Below, piece after piece: positions 23,717 to 32,504 of a stretch of 64,000 nucleotides of DNA. Positions within the stretch are counted from its first letter, which is position 1. Each line of letters opens with the position of its first letter. This DNA comes from Candidatus Delongbacteria bacterium (GTDB lineage Bacteria; CAIWAD01). The notes under the pieces were generated by a model. That model saw nothing but the letters and a program-made list of their open reading frames with translations. It made no database searches and had not been told where the DNA came from. The stretch covers positions 62,001 through 126,000 of the forward strand of contig JACKCN010000007.1 in assembly GCA_020634015.1 (NCBI GenBank), read 5' to 3'. The translations under genes were made by a program, and so were the position numbers.

Positions 23717-26700
23717 ATGTGCAGTCACCTGAACCGGGCAGGATTCGTCCTGCTCCTCCTGCTGGTGGCCCAGAGCTGGGCCCAGATACTGATTGACGAA
23801 ATCCAGCCTCTGAGTGGACTGGACGGTACTGGACACCCGGGTGAGAACCAGCTGGTACTCTACAATTCCGGGCCCACCGTGTCCCTGGCTGGCTGGACAG
23901 TGGCCGGCGACAGCCTCTGGATGCAAGTCGCTCTGCCTGCCTGGACATTGCCCGAGGGGGCCTTTCTGCGGGTCGATCTGGGCAGCGGCACGGATGATGC
24001 CGATTTCAGCGACGGTCTGGGCCTCTGGCACGCGGGCGTCGGCTCATGGTGGGAAGATGGCGGCTCCTGTGAGCTGGGCCTGTACAACGGTCTTCCCTCA
24101 AGTGCCAGCATCGTGGACTTCGTGGCCGCGGCTTCGGGCGAGTACATTCCGGGAGTCGCGGGCGGGCATGCCAGCGCGGCGGGCATCTGGACCGCCGGGC
24201 AGATCGTGGACATGGCGGACTGGAGCAGTTTCAGCCGTCCCGGAAGGCTTCCCAGCGGGCGCGATGGCAATACTCCCGGCGACTGGGGTGAACTGCTCTC
24301 CTCGCCCGTGACACCACTCTCCGAGGCCAATCCCCTGCAGCGTTTGCCGCTGGACGGCAGCCTGATCGACGGCGGACAGATCACCTTCGAGTGGCGCAGC
24401 CTGGGCGGCCCCGTGCGGCTGGAAATCGATGACAGCACCGACTGGGCCTCCCCGCTGCACAGCGTCGTGCTGAGCGACAGCCTGTTCAACACCACTTTGC
24501 CCGAGGGGCGCTGGTTCTGGCGCGTCTCGCCCGATACCATCGGCACCGCCTGGCCGGTACCCGCCTGGGGGCTGATGGTGGATGGGGGCGCCGCCTCGCG
24601 CGCCGAGCGCGCGGTGCTGCCCGTGCCACAGCGCATGCAGCACAAGGACAGTGGCATGCTCTGCATCTGGAACCAGAAGCTGGGCCGACGCTGGGGCTGC
24701 CAGCACGACGGGTCCGCCAGCTCGCCCTGGGACGGTGCGCACAACGACGAAGATCAGCACATCCTGCGTTGCGAACATTGCTCCTGGTACTGCATGCCCG
24801 CCTCTATCCAGATGCTGAACAACTTCTTCGGCGGCACCCTGTTCCAGGACGAGATCGCCTTCCACCTGCACGGCACCCATCGCCCCACCAAGCCCGAAGG
24901 TGATCTGGGGCATCGGCTGGGCGCCGAGGCCGAGACGAATTCCACGGCCGCCTGGGCCCTGGGGGGTCGCACCGTCACCCGCCATGTGTTGCCCTCGGCC
25001 GACCGCCTTGACTGGGACACCTTGACCACCGAGATCGACGCGGGGCGTCCGATTCTGGCCATCGTGACCCTCAATGGCAGCACGCGGCACGCGGTGGTCG
25101 TGGATGGCTATCGCCCCAACCCCAGCACCTCCAACCGGGGCATCCGGATCAAGGACCCCTGGCCCGGGCGTTCGGGAATGTTCGAGCACAACCGCTACGA
25201 TGTGCTCTCGTATTACACCCTGCAGGCCGGCAGCTTCACCCCGCTGGCGCGGGACTCCCATGTGACCCTCGACTCGGATCACGACGGCATCGTGGACCTG
25301 GACGAGGGCCGCGCCGACCCGGGTCGCGGCGCGCGCACCTTCTGCAGCTCACCGGATCTGGCGGACAGCGACCGGGACGATGTGCCCGACAAGGCCGAGA
25401 TCTTCAACTATACTTTTCACCGCCAGTATCACGCGAGCCATTCCAACCGGGCAATCGGTTTCGCCGACGGCGACAGCGACGGCCTGCGCGCCGAGTGCGA
25501 TTGCGACAGCGACAACGATGTGCAGTTCGATGGGGGCGAGGATGTCAACGGCGACGGCCAGAATCCTCGTGGCGGCCTCGAGACCTGTCAGTTCAGTTCG
25601 CCGCACAGCATCGGCATCGGTTTTCTGCAGCTGCCCGATATACCCCTCTGTCGCGAGGCGGTGTATGTCTTCGGCAACACCTTTCACGCGCGCAGTGCCT
25701 ATCCCTACGAACTGGTCAGCCCCTGCTCAGCCCCGGTGGACGGTCAGGCCGTCGGGCAGTCGGGTGTGCTGCGCTCCGATTCCCTGGGCGTGATTCCCCT
25801 GACCAAACTGGGCGTGTTCTCGCCGGGCTCCTACCGGGTGATCGTGGACATTCTGCGCGACCAGCTCTTTTCCTCGCCGGACAACTGGGACCCCTGGAGC
25901 TGCTTCCTGGTACCGCCTCATTTCTATCTGATCACAGGAGCCGATGAGGACACCATCGAAGTCAAGGAGCGCTTCGACGATGCTCTGGGGGGCCTGGGCA
26001 TCGACATGCACAGCCGCACGGTCGCTGCGGGGGAAGACGGCCCCGACTGGGAAACCATGCTGGATTACGACCTCTGCTGCTGGGTCACGGGAGGCAACGG
26101 CAGCGCCCCCTTGACCCAGAATGACATCCAGAACCTGGTGACCTACATGGATCACGGGGGTCGCCTGTTGCTGACCGGCAACAACATAGCCAGCACGCTT
26201 TTCCAGGGTCCACCGACCCCACTGACCCAGAACTTCTTCGCCAACTATCTGGCCACACAGCCGGTGCAGCCACAGGCCAATTGTCCAACGGTTCTGCCGC
26301 AACCGGGCGGAATCCTGGATGGAATGGGCCCGCTGAATCTGCAGGGCGGACTCCATTCCTGGCAGGAAGCGGACATGCTCGCTCCCCTGCCCCAGAACGG
26401 AGGGCAACCCGTGGCTTTCTATGATCCACAGTGCCCGCAGAGCGCGGCGGCAGGAATCCTGCGCACCGATGGCCCAGTCTCCGGACGAAGCCTGTACTAC
26501 CCATTCGCCATCGAGGATCTGGCCGATCCGGCGCAGTTCCAGGAACTGCTGGGCCGCAGTGTGGGCGTCCTGCATGGATTCTTCGATGGCCCCCCGGCGC
26601 CGCAGAACCTGAGGATCCGTGTGGAAGGTGGTCTGGTGCATCTGGATTGGGATGCGGTTCCCGGAGATGTGGTGAGCTACAGCATCTGGGCCGGCTATGA

Positions 26701-26947
26701 ACAGGGGCAGCCTCTGGAGAGGATCGGGGGAAGCCAGAGCACGAGTTTCGTGGACGGAGAGACACCCCAGCATGATCTTGCCCTGTACCGGGTGGTGGCC
26801 GAAGGCGGCAGTACACAAGCGACGGCCTACCCGTCCGCACGCATCGAAGGGCGCACGGATGTACAGCGGGTCCTCGAGGAACTGGACGCCCGGCACGTGC
26901 GGCACACCTTGCGCACCGATCTTCCGCTGTTCATTCCGGGCGAATGA
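23717..26947 (+). CDS. Secreted C39-like cysteine peptidase with lamin-tail, TSP3 and fibronectin-like regions
   Basis: This 1076-residue exported protein has a signal peptide of about 23 residues ending SWAQ. Residues 24-140 resemble a lamin-tail domain (LIDEIQPLSG ... ENQLVLYNSG). Residues about 345-490 are a C39-like papain-fold peptidase with catalytic Cys359 in CSWYCMPASIQML, His458 in STRHAVVVDGY and Asp480 in IRIKDPW. Calcium-binding thrombospondin-3-like loops follow (DSDHDGIVDLDEG, DSDRDDVPDKAE, DSDNDVQFDGGEDVNGDG). A central region has LLTGNNIASTL, and near 960-1040 is a fibronectin-III-like segment (PPAPQNLRIRVEGGLVHLDW). There is no sorting domain, so it may be released. Cleavage target unknown; C39 domains often cut after double Gly. 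Confidence 0.82.
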   Translation: MCSHLNRAGFVLLLLLVAQSWAQILIDEIQPLSGLDGTGHPGENQLVLYNSGPTVSLAGWTVAGDSLWMQVALPAWTLPEGAFLRVDLGSGTDDADFSDGLGLWHAGVGSWWEDGGSCELGLYNGLPSSASIVDFVAAASGEYIPGVAGGHASAAGIWTAGQIVDMADWSSFSRPGRLPSGRDGNTPGDWGELLSSPVTPLSEANPLQRLPLDGSLIDGGQITFEWRSLGGPVRLEIDDSTDWASPLHSVVLSDSLFNTTLPEGRWFWRVSPDTIGTAWPVPAWGLMVDGGAASRAERAVLPVPQRMQHKDSGMLCIWNQKLGRRWGCQHDGSASSPWDGAHNDEDQHILRCEHCSWYCMPASIQMLNNFFGGTLFQDEIAFHLHGTHRPTKPEGDLGHRLGAEAETNSTAAWALGGRTVTRHVLPSADRLDWDTLTTEIDAGRPILAIVTLNGSTRHAVVVDGYRPNPSTSNRGIRIKDPWPGRSGMFEHNRYDVLSYYTLQAGSFTPLARDSHVTLDSDHDGIVDLDEGRADPGRGARTFCSSPDLADSDRDDVPDKAEIFNYTFHRQYHASHSNRAIGFADGDSDGLRAECDCDSDNDVQFDGGEDVNGDGQNPRGGLETCQFSSPHSIGIGFLQLPDIPLCREAVYVFGNTFHARSAYPYELVSPCSAPVDGQAVGQSGVLRSDSLGVIPLTKLGVFSPGSYRVIVDILRDQLFSSPDNWDPWSCFLVPPHFYLITGADEDTIEVKERFDDALGGLGIDMHSRTVAAGEDGPDWETMLDYDLCCWVTGGNGSAPLTQNDIQNLVTYMDHGGRLLLTGNNIASTLFQGPPTPLTQNFFANYLATQPVQPQANCPTVLPQPGGILDGMGPLNLQGGLHSWQEADMLAPLPQNGGQPVAFYDPQCPQSAAAGILRTDGPVSGRSLYYPFAIEDLADPAQFQELLGRSVGVLHGFFDGPPAPQNLRIRVEGGLVHLDWDAVPGDVVSYSIWAGYEQGQPLERIGGSQSTSFVDGETPQHDLALYRVVAEGGSTQATAYPSARIEGRTDVQRVLEELDARHVRHTLRTDLPLFIPGE

Positions 26948-26992
26948 CTCCCGGACTGCGGAGGCAGGCCGTCTGACCCGGGGTGCTAACAA

Positions 26993-27424
26993 TCAGCCCT
27001 TGCGGTCCAGGCCCCAGGCGCCTCCACCCAGGCAGATCAGGGCGATGGACACGCTGAGGAACTCGAGGGCGTGCGAGGCACCCGACCAGCCGGCACGGGC
27101 TTCCTCGGGGGGCAGGTTCAGATGGGTCAGAGCGGCCATCACCATGGTGCAGGCCAGCAGGAAAGCCGCCAGGCGGGTCTTCAGCCCCAGCACCAGCATC
27201 AGCGAGCCGATGCTTTCGGCGAAGGCGGCCATGAAGCCCCAGAACAGGGGCAGAAAGCTGATGCCCACCATTTCCATGGCGCCGCCGACCTTCTCCCACT
27301 TCTCGGGACCGGCCAGCAGCTTGCCCAGGCCGTGATTCAGGAACATGCTGCTGCCCACTCCAACGCGCAGCACGAGCAGCCCCAGGTTCTGCAGGGTCGA
27401 TCCACTCAATTTCGGTGCGTTCAT
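26993..27424 (-). CDS. DoxX family membrane protein
   Basis: This 143-residue integral membrane protein has four predicted helices, with the DoxX hallmarks LRVGVGSSMFLNHGLGKLL near the start and FAESIGSLMLVLGLKTRLAA in the middle. DoxX/DoxD proteins are related to thiosulfate:quinone oxidoreductase subunits and to oxidative-stress membrane complexes; the activity here cannot be deduced. The ATG at 27424 has AGGAGA upstream. It lies downstream of a methyltransferase gene on the same strand. Confidence 0.85.
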   Translation of the reverse strand: MNAPKLSGSTLQNLGLLVLRVGVGSSMFLNHGLGKLLAGPEKWEKVGGAMEMVGISFLPLFWGFMAAFAESIGSLMLVLGLKTRLAAFLLACTMVMAALTHLNLPPEEARAGWSGASHALEFLSVSIALICLGGGAWGLDRKG

Positions 27425-27458
27425 CCTGTCTCCTCTTGGTGTTCGGTCCGTGCGCGCA

Positions 27459-28085
27459 TCAGCGATCGATGACCAGCAGGCGCCCGGTGACTTTGGGCTT
27501 CTCGAGACTGTGATCCAGAATCCGCGCGCCAAATTCCTTGCGGCAGCGGGCGGCCAGAGTCTCGAAGGGCTCGCGCCCCGGATCGGAAATCAGGATGCGC
27601 GGCACTCCCAGATCCAGCGCGCGCCGGATCAGTTCGAAGAGCGGCGTCACCAGTTCGGGCCAGAAGCAGATGTCGGCCCCGGCCAGCAGGGTCCGGCCAC
27701 GCAGGTCCCGGTCGCTGAGGCGCGCCATGTCCACGAACCGCGGGCTCAGGCTCACCTCGTTGATCCGGGCATGCAGGTCCAGGAAGGGCGCCACCAGCGG
27801 ATCGGTGTCCACGGCCAGCACACGACAGCCGAAGCGTCGGGCGCAGAAGATGCCCAGCAGGCCCCAGCCGCAGCCCAGATCGATCACCCCGGAGCCAGCG
27901 GGCAGGCCATGGTGCTCGAGGTGGTCGATGGCCAGCCAGCCCGAGTTCCAGACCCGGGTGCCATAGTAGAATGGTTCCTCGCATTCCTGCTCGAGGAACC
28001 CGATCAGCGGGTGCGCCTTCTTCAGCGCGAAGAGATCGTAGGCGTAACACACATCCCGGTCACGGGCGCGCGTGATCACGATCAT
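27459..28085 (-). CDS. Class I SAM-dependent methyltransferase
   Basis: This 208-residue Rossmann-fold methyltransferase has SAM-binding motif I VIDLGCGWGLLGI at about 67-79 and acidic residue motif II VLAVDTDP. The arrangement (small N-terminal cap, then the fold) recalls the protein-lysine or nicotinamide-type methyltransferase group, but the substrate cannot be named. The ATG overlaps the dinG stop as ATGA, so the two are translationally coupled. Confidence 0.82.
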   Translation of the reverse strand: MIVITRARDRDVCYAYDLFALKKAHPLIGFLEQECEEPFYYGTRVWNSGWLAIDHLEHHGLPAGSGVIDLGCGWGLLGIFCARRFGCRVLAVDTDPLVAPFLDLHARINEVSLSPRFVDMARLSDRDLRGRTLLAGADICFWPELVTPLFELIRRALDLGVPRILISDPGREPFETLAARCRKEFGARILDHSLEKPKVTGRLLVIDR

Positions 28086-30919
28086 TTCTCCCAGAAATTG
28101 GACAGCTTCTTCATCAGGTCATCGGACTGGATGCAGCGCTTCGTGGGCACGGGCAGGCTGTCCAGGAACTTCGATCCGTAGGGCTTCTGCACGACCCGCT
28201 GGTCCAGCAGCAGAAAGATCCCGCGGTCCTTCTCATGGCGGATCAGCCGTCCGAAGCCCTGGCGGAAACGGATCACGGCCTCGGGCACGCTGTACTCCAT
28301 GAAGGCGTTGGCGCCCGCGGCCTCCAGAGCCTGGGTGCGGGCTTCGACCATGGGTTCGTTGGGCACGTCAAAGGGCAGTTTGCTCATCACGAGCAACTGA
28401 AGCGCGTCGCCGGGCACATCCACGCCCTCCCAGAAACTGTCGGTGCCCAGCAGGATCGCGTTGCCCGCCTCACGAAAGGCATCCAGCAGGTCGCTGCGGC
28501 TGCCGTCCTTGCCCTGGGCCAGCAGGGGAATGCGGCGGTAGTCCACCCGGTTCACCAGTTCCTCGAGGGTCGTGTTGAGAAAACTGTAACTGGTGAAGAG
28601 CATCAGGGTGCCCTTGTTGAAGCGCGTGGAAATGTCGGCCACCAGCTCGGCCAGCTTGCGGCAGAACTCGCGCCGGTTGCGCGCACTGGGTTCGGGCAAC
28701 CAGCCCGGCACCAGCACGCGGGCCTGGCGTTCGTAGTCGAAGGGCGTGGCCAATGTGAGACAATCCATCTCACGGCCCAGGCGGTTCAGCCCGCAACTGT
28801 TCTGCAGGTAGCTGAACGAGCCGTCCACCGCCAGGGTGGCGCTGGTCAGCAGCAGGCTCTCGAGGCGCGAGAAGAGCTGGTCGGCCAGTTCGCGCCCGAT
28901 GCGCAGTGGGCAACGCAGGAACTGGCTTTCGCGAGTCACCGGATGCATTTCGAACCAGGCCACCTGCTCGCCGTCCGCGTGGTCGGCCAGGGCGTCCAGC
29001 TCGTCCAGCAGTTCCAGCAGGGTCTGGCTCTGGAAGGCCAGTTCGGCGGGCACCGCGGCCAGATCGGGTTTCTTTTCCAGCAGGTCCGCCAGTTCCAGCT
29101 CGAGGGCGCGCAGACTGGCGCGCACTCCGGGCACTCCCGCGAAGAGCGCCTGGTGTTTGTCCACGTGATGCAGCAGGGGATTGTTGGCCTGGGTGAAGCG
29201 GGCCTTGTAGGTGTAGCGTGTCGCGCTGATCGCGTCGCCGTGCAGGGCCTGCTGGCGTGTGTTGTACGCCGTCCAGTATTCCTGCAGGGGCGCCTGCAGT
29301 GCCGCCAGGCCTTCGGCCAGTTCTTCAAGCGCGCGCACCACGCGATTGCCCGCGCCATTGGGGTCCGTCGGGTCCAGCACCGCACTGCGCAACTGGCGCA
29401 GCAGGCCCTTGCCGCGGTCTTCACCATCGTAGATCGCCCGCAGGGTGCGCGAGAGCGCCGGAAAGGAGAACTCGCTGCGGAACTGGCGCTCGGCGCTGCG
29501 CACCAGATTGTGGGCCTCGTCCAGAATCAGGTGGCCGTACTCGCCCAGGATGCGGCCTTCGGTCTGCAGGTCGGAGAGCAGCAGGCTGTGATTCACGATC
29601 ACCACATGGGCGTCGGCCACATGGCGGCGCACCCGGTTCAGCCAGCAGCCCTCGCCCTTGCGGCAGCCCGGGTTGGCGCAGGCCCGGGCGTCGCTGCGCA
29701 ACATGGCCCAGAGCTGGGGCACCACCCAGGGATGAAAGGCCGTGCACTCCTCGATGTCGCCCGTGCGGGTCCGGTCGGTCCAGATCACCAGCGGCAGCAG
29801 GCGCAGCCGTTCGTCGATGGTGGCCCGCTGGGGCAATTCGTCCAGCAGGGCCTTCCAGCGATGTCCGCAGAGATAGTTCTGGCGCCCCTTGAGCAAGACG
29901 GCCTTGAGCGGACCGCTGAGCGCACTGCCCAGCAGGGGCACGTCCTTGTGAAACAGCTGTTCCTGAAGATTGCGCGTGTTCGTGGAGACCACCACCCCGC
30001 GTTCTCCGCGAGCCAGCAATTCGCGTCCCTGAAGAATCGCGGGCAGCAGGTAGGCGAAGGACTTGCCCGTGCCGGTGGCCGCCTCGACCAGCTGGAAACG
30101 CCCTTCACGAAATCCGCGCACCACGGCGCTGGCCATCTCTTCCTGCTGGGGCCGGTGCTGGAAGCCCGCGATCGAGCGTGCCAGCAGCCCGCCCGGGGTG
30201 AACCAGCGCGCACGCTCCGAATCTTCCGTCTCGGGGCCGATGGCTTCGCGGATGTAGACATTGTCAGCCAGGCGTCCGTCGGCGGCGGGGTGGGGAGGTC
30301 GGCTGCCTTCCCGGGCCACCCAGGCATCCAGCTGCTCCAGCCAGTCCTGCTGACGCGAGTGGGTATCGTGCGCCACCAGTCTCAACAGGCGGCGGAGCTC
30401 GGGCTTGAGGCCGGCTCCCAGTTCCACCAGTTGCTGGAACACCAGTGCGGTGGCCTCGGCATCGTCGCAGGCCCGGTGGGCGCTTTCCAGAGTCACGCCC
30501 AGGGCAGTGGCCACGGTGCCCAGGCGGTGATTGCCCAGGGTGGGCAGCAGAATCTGCGCCAGCGGCACCGTATCCCAGGCATGGCGGTGGCGATTGAAAG
30601 CCAGACCGCATTGCTCGGCGGCGCGGGACGTGAAGCCCAGATCGAAGTCCACATTGTGTCCCACCAGCGGGGCATCGCCCATGAACTCGAGCAGGCGGGG
30701 CAGCACCTCCTGGATCGGCGGTGCATCACGCACCATCTTCGGTGTGATCCGGGTCAGGCGTTCGATGGCCGGGGGAATCGCGCCGCTGGGGCGCACAAGC
30801 TGGGAGAGACGGTCGACCACACGCCCATCGACGAGGCGCACGGCACCCACTTCGATGATCTCGGCGCTGTCTTCCAGTCCGGTGGTTTCCAGGTCGAAGG
30901 CGACCACAGTGCGGAACAT
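28082..30919 (-). CDS. dinG: DnaQ-type exonuclease fused to DinG-family iron-sulfur helicase
   Basis: This 945-residue protein is probably a 5'-3' DNA helicase with an N-terminal 3'-5' exonuclease, acting in repair or replication-conflict clearance. The exonuclease shows the DEDDh set (D9/E11 in DLETTG, D91 in GHNVDFDLGF, H148/D153 in HRACDDAEA). The XPD-like helicase has Walker A EAATGTGKSF (279-288), DEAH at 467-470 and four cysteines at 351, 414, 419 and 425, spaced for a 4Fe-4S cluster. The C-terminal motif VIRFRQGFGRLIR is canonical. The exonuclease fusion is known from Gram-positive DinG (YpvA/DinG type). The ATG at 30919 follows GGAGAGGAG. Confidence 0.93.
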   Translation of the reverse strand: MFRTVVAFDLETTGLEDSAEIIEVGAVRLVDGRVVDRLSQLVRPSGAIPPAIERLTRITPKMVRDAPPIQEVLPRLLEFMGDAPLVGHNVDFDLGFTSRAAEQCGLAFNRHRHAWDTVPLAQILLPTLGNHRLGTVATALGVTLESAHRACDDAEATALVFQQLVELGAGLKPELRRLLRLVAHDTHSRQQDWLEQLDAWVAREGSRPPHPAADGRLADNVYIREAIGPETEDSERARWFTPGGLLARSIAGFQHRPQQEEMASAVVRGFREGRFQLVEAATGTGKSFAYLLPAILQGRELLARGERGVVVSTNTRNLQEQLFHKDVPLLGSALSGPLKAVLLKGRQNYLCGHRWKALLDELPQRATIDERLRLLPLVIWTDRTRTGDIEECTAFHPWVVPQLWAMLRSDARACANPGCRKGEGCWLNRVRRHVADAHVVIVNHSLLLSDLQTEGRILGEYGHLILDEAHNLVRSAERQFRSEFSFPALSRTLRAIYDGEDRGKGLLRQLRSAVLDPTDPNGAGNRVVRALEELAEGLAALQAPLQEYWTAYNTRQQALHGDAISATRYTYKARFTQANNPLLHHVDKHQALFAGVPGVRASLRALELELADLLEKKPDLAAVPAELAFQSQTLLELLDELDALADHADGEQVAWFEMHPVTRESQFLRCPLRIGRELADQLFSRLESLLLTSATLAVDGSFSYLQNSCGLNRLGREMDCLTLATPFDYERQARVLVPGWLPEPSARNRREFCRKLAELVADISTRFNKGTLMLFTSYSFLNTTLEELVNRVDYRRIPLLAQGKDGSRSDLLDAFREAGNAILLGTDSFWEGVDVPGDALQLLVMSKLPFDVPNEPMVEARTQALEAAGANAFMEYSVPEAVIRFRQGFGRLIRHEKDRGIFLLLDQRVVQKPYGSKFLDSLPVPTKRCIQSDDLMKKLSNFWEK

Positions 30920-30974
30920 CGGCTCCTCTCCGGGGCCGCCGCGGCAGGCTCCCTTCGCTGATGCAGCGGGCAGA

Positions 30975-31005
30975 TGCGGCCGGTCACCCAGGGCAACCGG
31001 CCGCA
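30975..31005 (-). terminator. Hairpin after gcvPB
   Basis: A 10-bp perfect stem (TGCGGCCGGT) with an 11-base loop lies 33 bases after the gcvPB stop and before dinG. It has no T-run, so it may be Rho-dependent, a pause site or a processing hairpin. Confidence 0.4.
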
Positions 31006-31037
31006 GTGGATTCATCTCAGGTATGCTGTGCGCCGGA

Positions 31038-32504
31038 TCAGGAGCCGGCCTCCGTGTGCTCCAGACCGGCACTCCAGCCCAGGTCGGCACGCTTGATCGC
31101 CAGCACGTCATTCAGCCGACCCACGGGAGTGGTGTTGGGAGCGCTGGCCAGCAGCGGGTCCTTCTGCTCGCACTCGCGATGGATCTGCAGCATGGCCTCG
31201 CAGAAGCGGTCCAGGCTCTCCTTGCTTTCGGTCTCGGTGGGCTCGATCATCAGGGCTTCGGGCACGATCAGCGGGAAGTAGGTGGTGGGAGCGTGCATCC
31301 CGAAGTCCAGCATGCGCTTGGCGATGTCCGAGGCCTTGTAGCCCAGCTTCTTCTGGTTGCGCGCGCTGAACACCACTTCGTGCAGGGTGGGACTCTCGAA
31401 GCCCAGACGATAGGTGTCCTTGAGCCGGGCACGGATGTAATTGGCGTTGAGGATCGCGTTCTCCGACACGCGCCGCAGCCCGCGGGCTCCCAGGCGTCGG
31501 ATGTAGGCGTAGGCCCGCACCAGCGCGCCGAAGTTGCCGTTCCACATGTGTACCCGGCCGATGCTCTGCTCGGGTTCGACCCAGCGCAGGCCCTCGGGCG
31601 TCTCGCGCGTGACCGGACCGGGCAGGAAGGGAGCCAGGGTCTGGCCCACCACCAGGGGACCGGCACCGGGCCCACCGCCCCCATGGGGCACGGCAAAGGT
31701 CTTGTGCAGGTTGATGTGCATGATGTCAAAGCCCGAGCGCGCGGGCTGAACAAGGCCCAGCAGGGCGTTGAGATTGGCGCCATCCATGTAACACAAGGCC
31801 CCCACCCCGTGCACCATCTCGGTGATGCGCGCGATGTGCGAATCGTAGATCCCCAGGGTGTTGGGATTGGTGATCATGAACGCGGCCACGTCCTCGTCCA
31901 GCACGCGGGCCAGATGTTCCAGATCGAGCATGCCGTGCTCGTCGGATCCGACTTCCACCACCTCATAGCCCGCCAGGGTGATCGAGGCCGGATTGGTGCC
32001 ATGGGCGCTGTCGGGGATCACCACCTTGCGGCGGGCGTTGCCCCGGCTTTCGTGATACTTGCGGATCATGAACAGCGCGGTCAGTTCGCCGTGCGAACCG
32101 GCCACCGGCTGCAGGGTCACGTCGCTGAAACCCGTGATCGCGCAGAGTTCCTGCCCCAGGGCGTGAATCAACCTCAGACTGCCCTGGCACTGCTCGTCGG
32201 GCTGAGCCGGATGCTGGTTGGTGAACCCTTCCAGGAAGGCCAGCCCATCGTTGACCTTGGGGTTGTACTTCATGGTGCAACTGCCCAGCGGGTAGATGTC
32301 CTTGTCCACATGGTGGTTCAGGCTGGAGAGGCGCACGTAGTGGCGCACGACGGTGCCTTCCGCGACCTCGGGCAGGTCCAGGGCCGATTCACGCTTGAAC
32401 TGCGTGGGTTCGCGCTGCTCGAAACCGCCCGTGTTGACACCCGCGCTGGCTGAGTCGAAACTGCTGCCACCGTCCTTGTGATACTCGAAAATCAGGGTGC
32501 TCAT
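31038..32504 (-). CDS. gcvPB: Glycine dehydrogenase (decarboxylating) subunit 2
   Basis: This 488-residue subunit of the two-chain P-protein of the glycine cleavage system forms, with GcvPA, the pyridoxal-phosphate enzyme that decarboxylates glycine and passes the aminomethyl group to GcvH. The PLP lysine is K268 in HINLHKTFAVPHGGG, with NPASITLAGYEV and YMDGANLNA as further family motifs. Length is typical for subunit 2. The ATG at 32504 overlaps the gcvPA stop (ATGA). A gcvT gene is not in the window. Confidence 0.96.
   Translation of the reverse strand: MSTLIFEYHKDGGSSFDSASAGVNTGGFEQREPTQFKRESALDLPEVAEGTVVRHYVRLSSLNHHVDKDIYPLGSCTMKYNPKVNDGLAFLEGFTNQHPAQPDEQCQGSLRLIHALGQELCAITGFSDVTLQPVAGSHGELTALFMIRKYHESRGNARRKVVIPDSAHGTNPASITLAGYEVVEVGSDEHGMLDLEHLARVLDEDVAAFMITNPNTLGIYDSHIARITEMVHGVGALCYMDGANLNALLGLVQPARSGFDIMHINLHKTFAVPHGGGGPGAGPLVVGQTLAPFLPGPVTRETPEGLRWVEPEQSIGRVHMWNGNFGALVRAYAYIRRLGARGLRRVSENAILNANYIRARLKDTYRLGFESPTLHEVVFSARNQKKLGYKASDIAKRMLDFGMHAPTTYFPLIVPEALMIEPTETESKESLDRFCEAMLQIHRECEQKDPLLASAPNTTPVGRLNDVLAIKRADLGWSAGLEHTEAGS

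Noticed and set aside
28235..30961. A 908-codon plus-strand open frame
   Set aside because: Antisense to the exonuclease-DinG gene, whose catalytic motifs are all intact; no family features.
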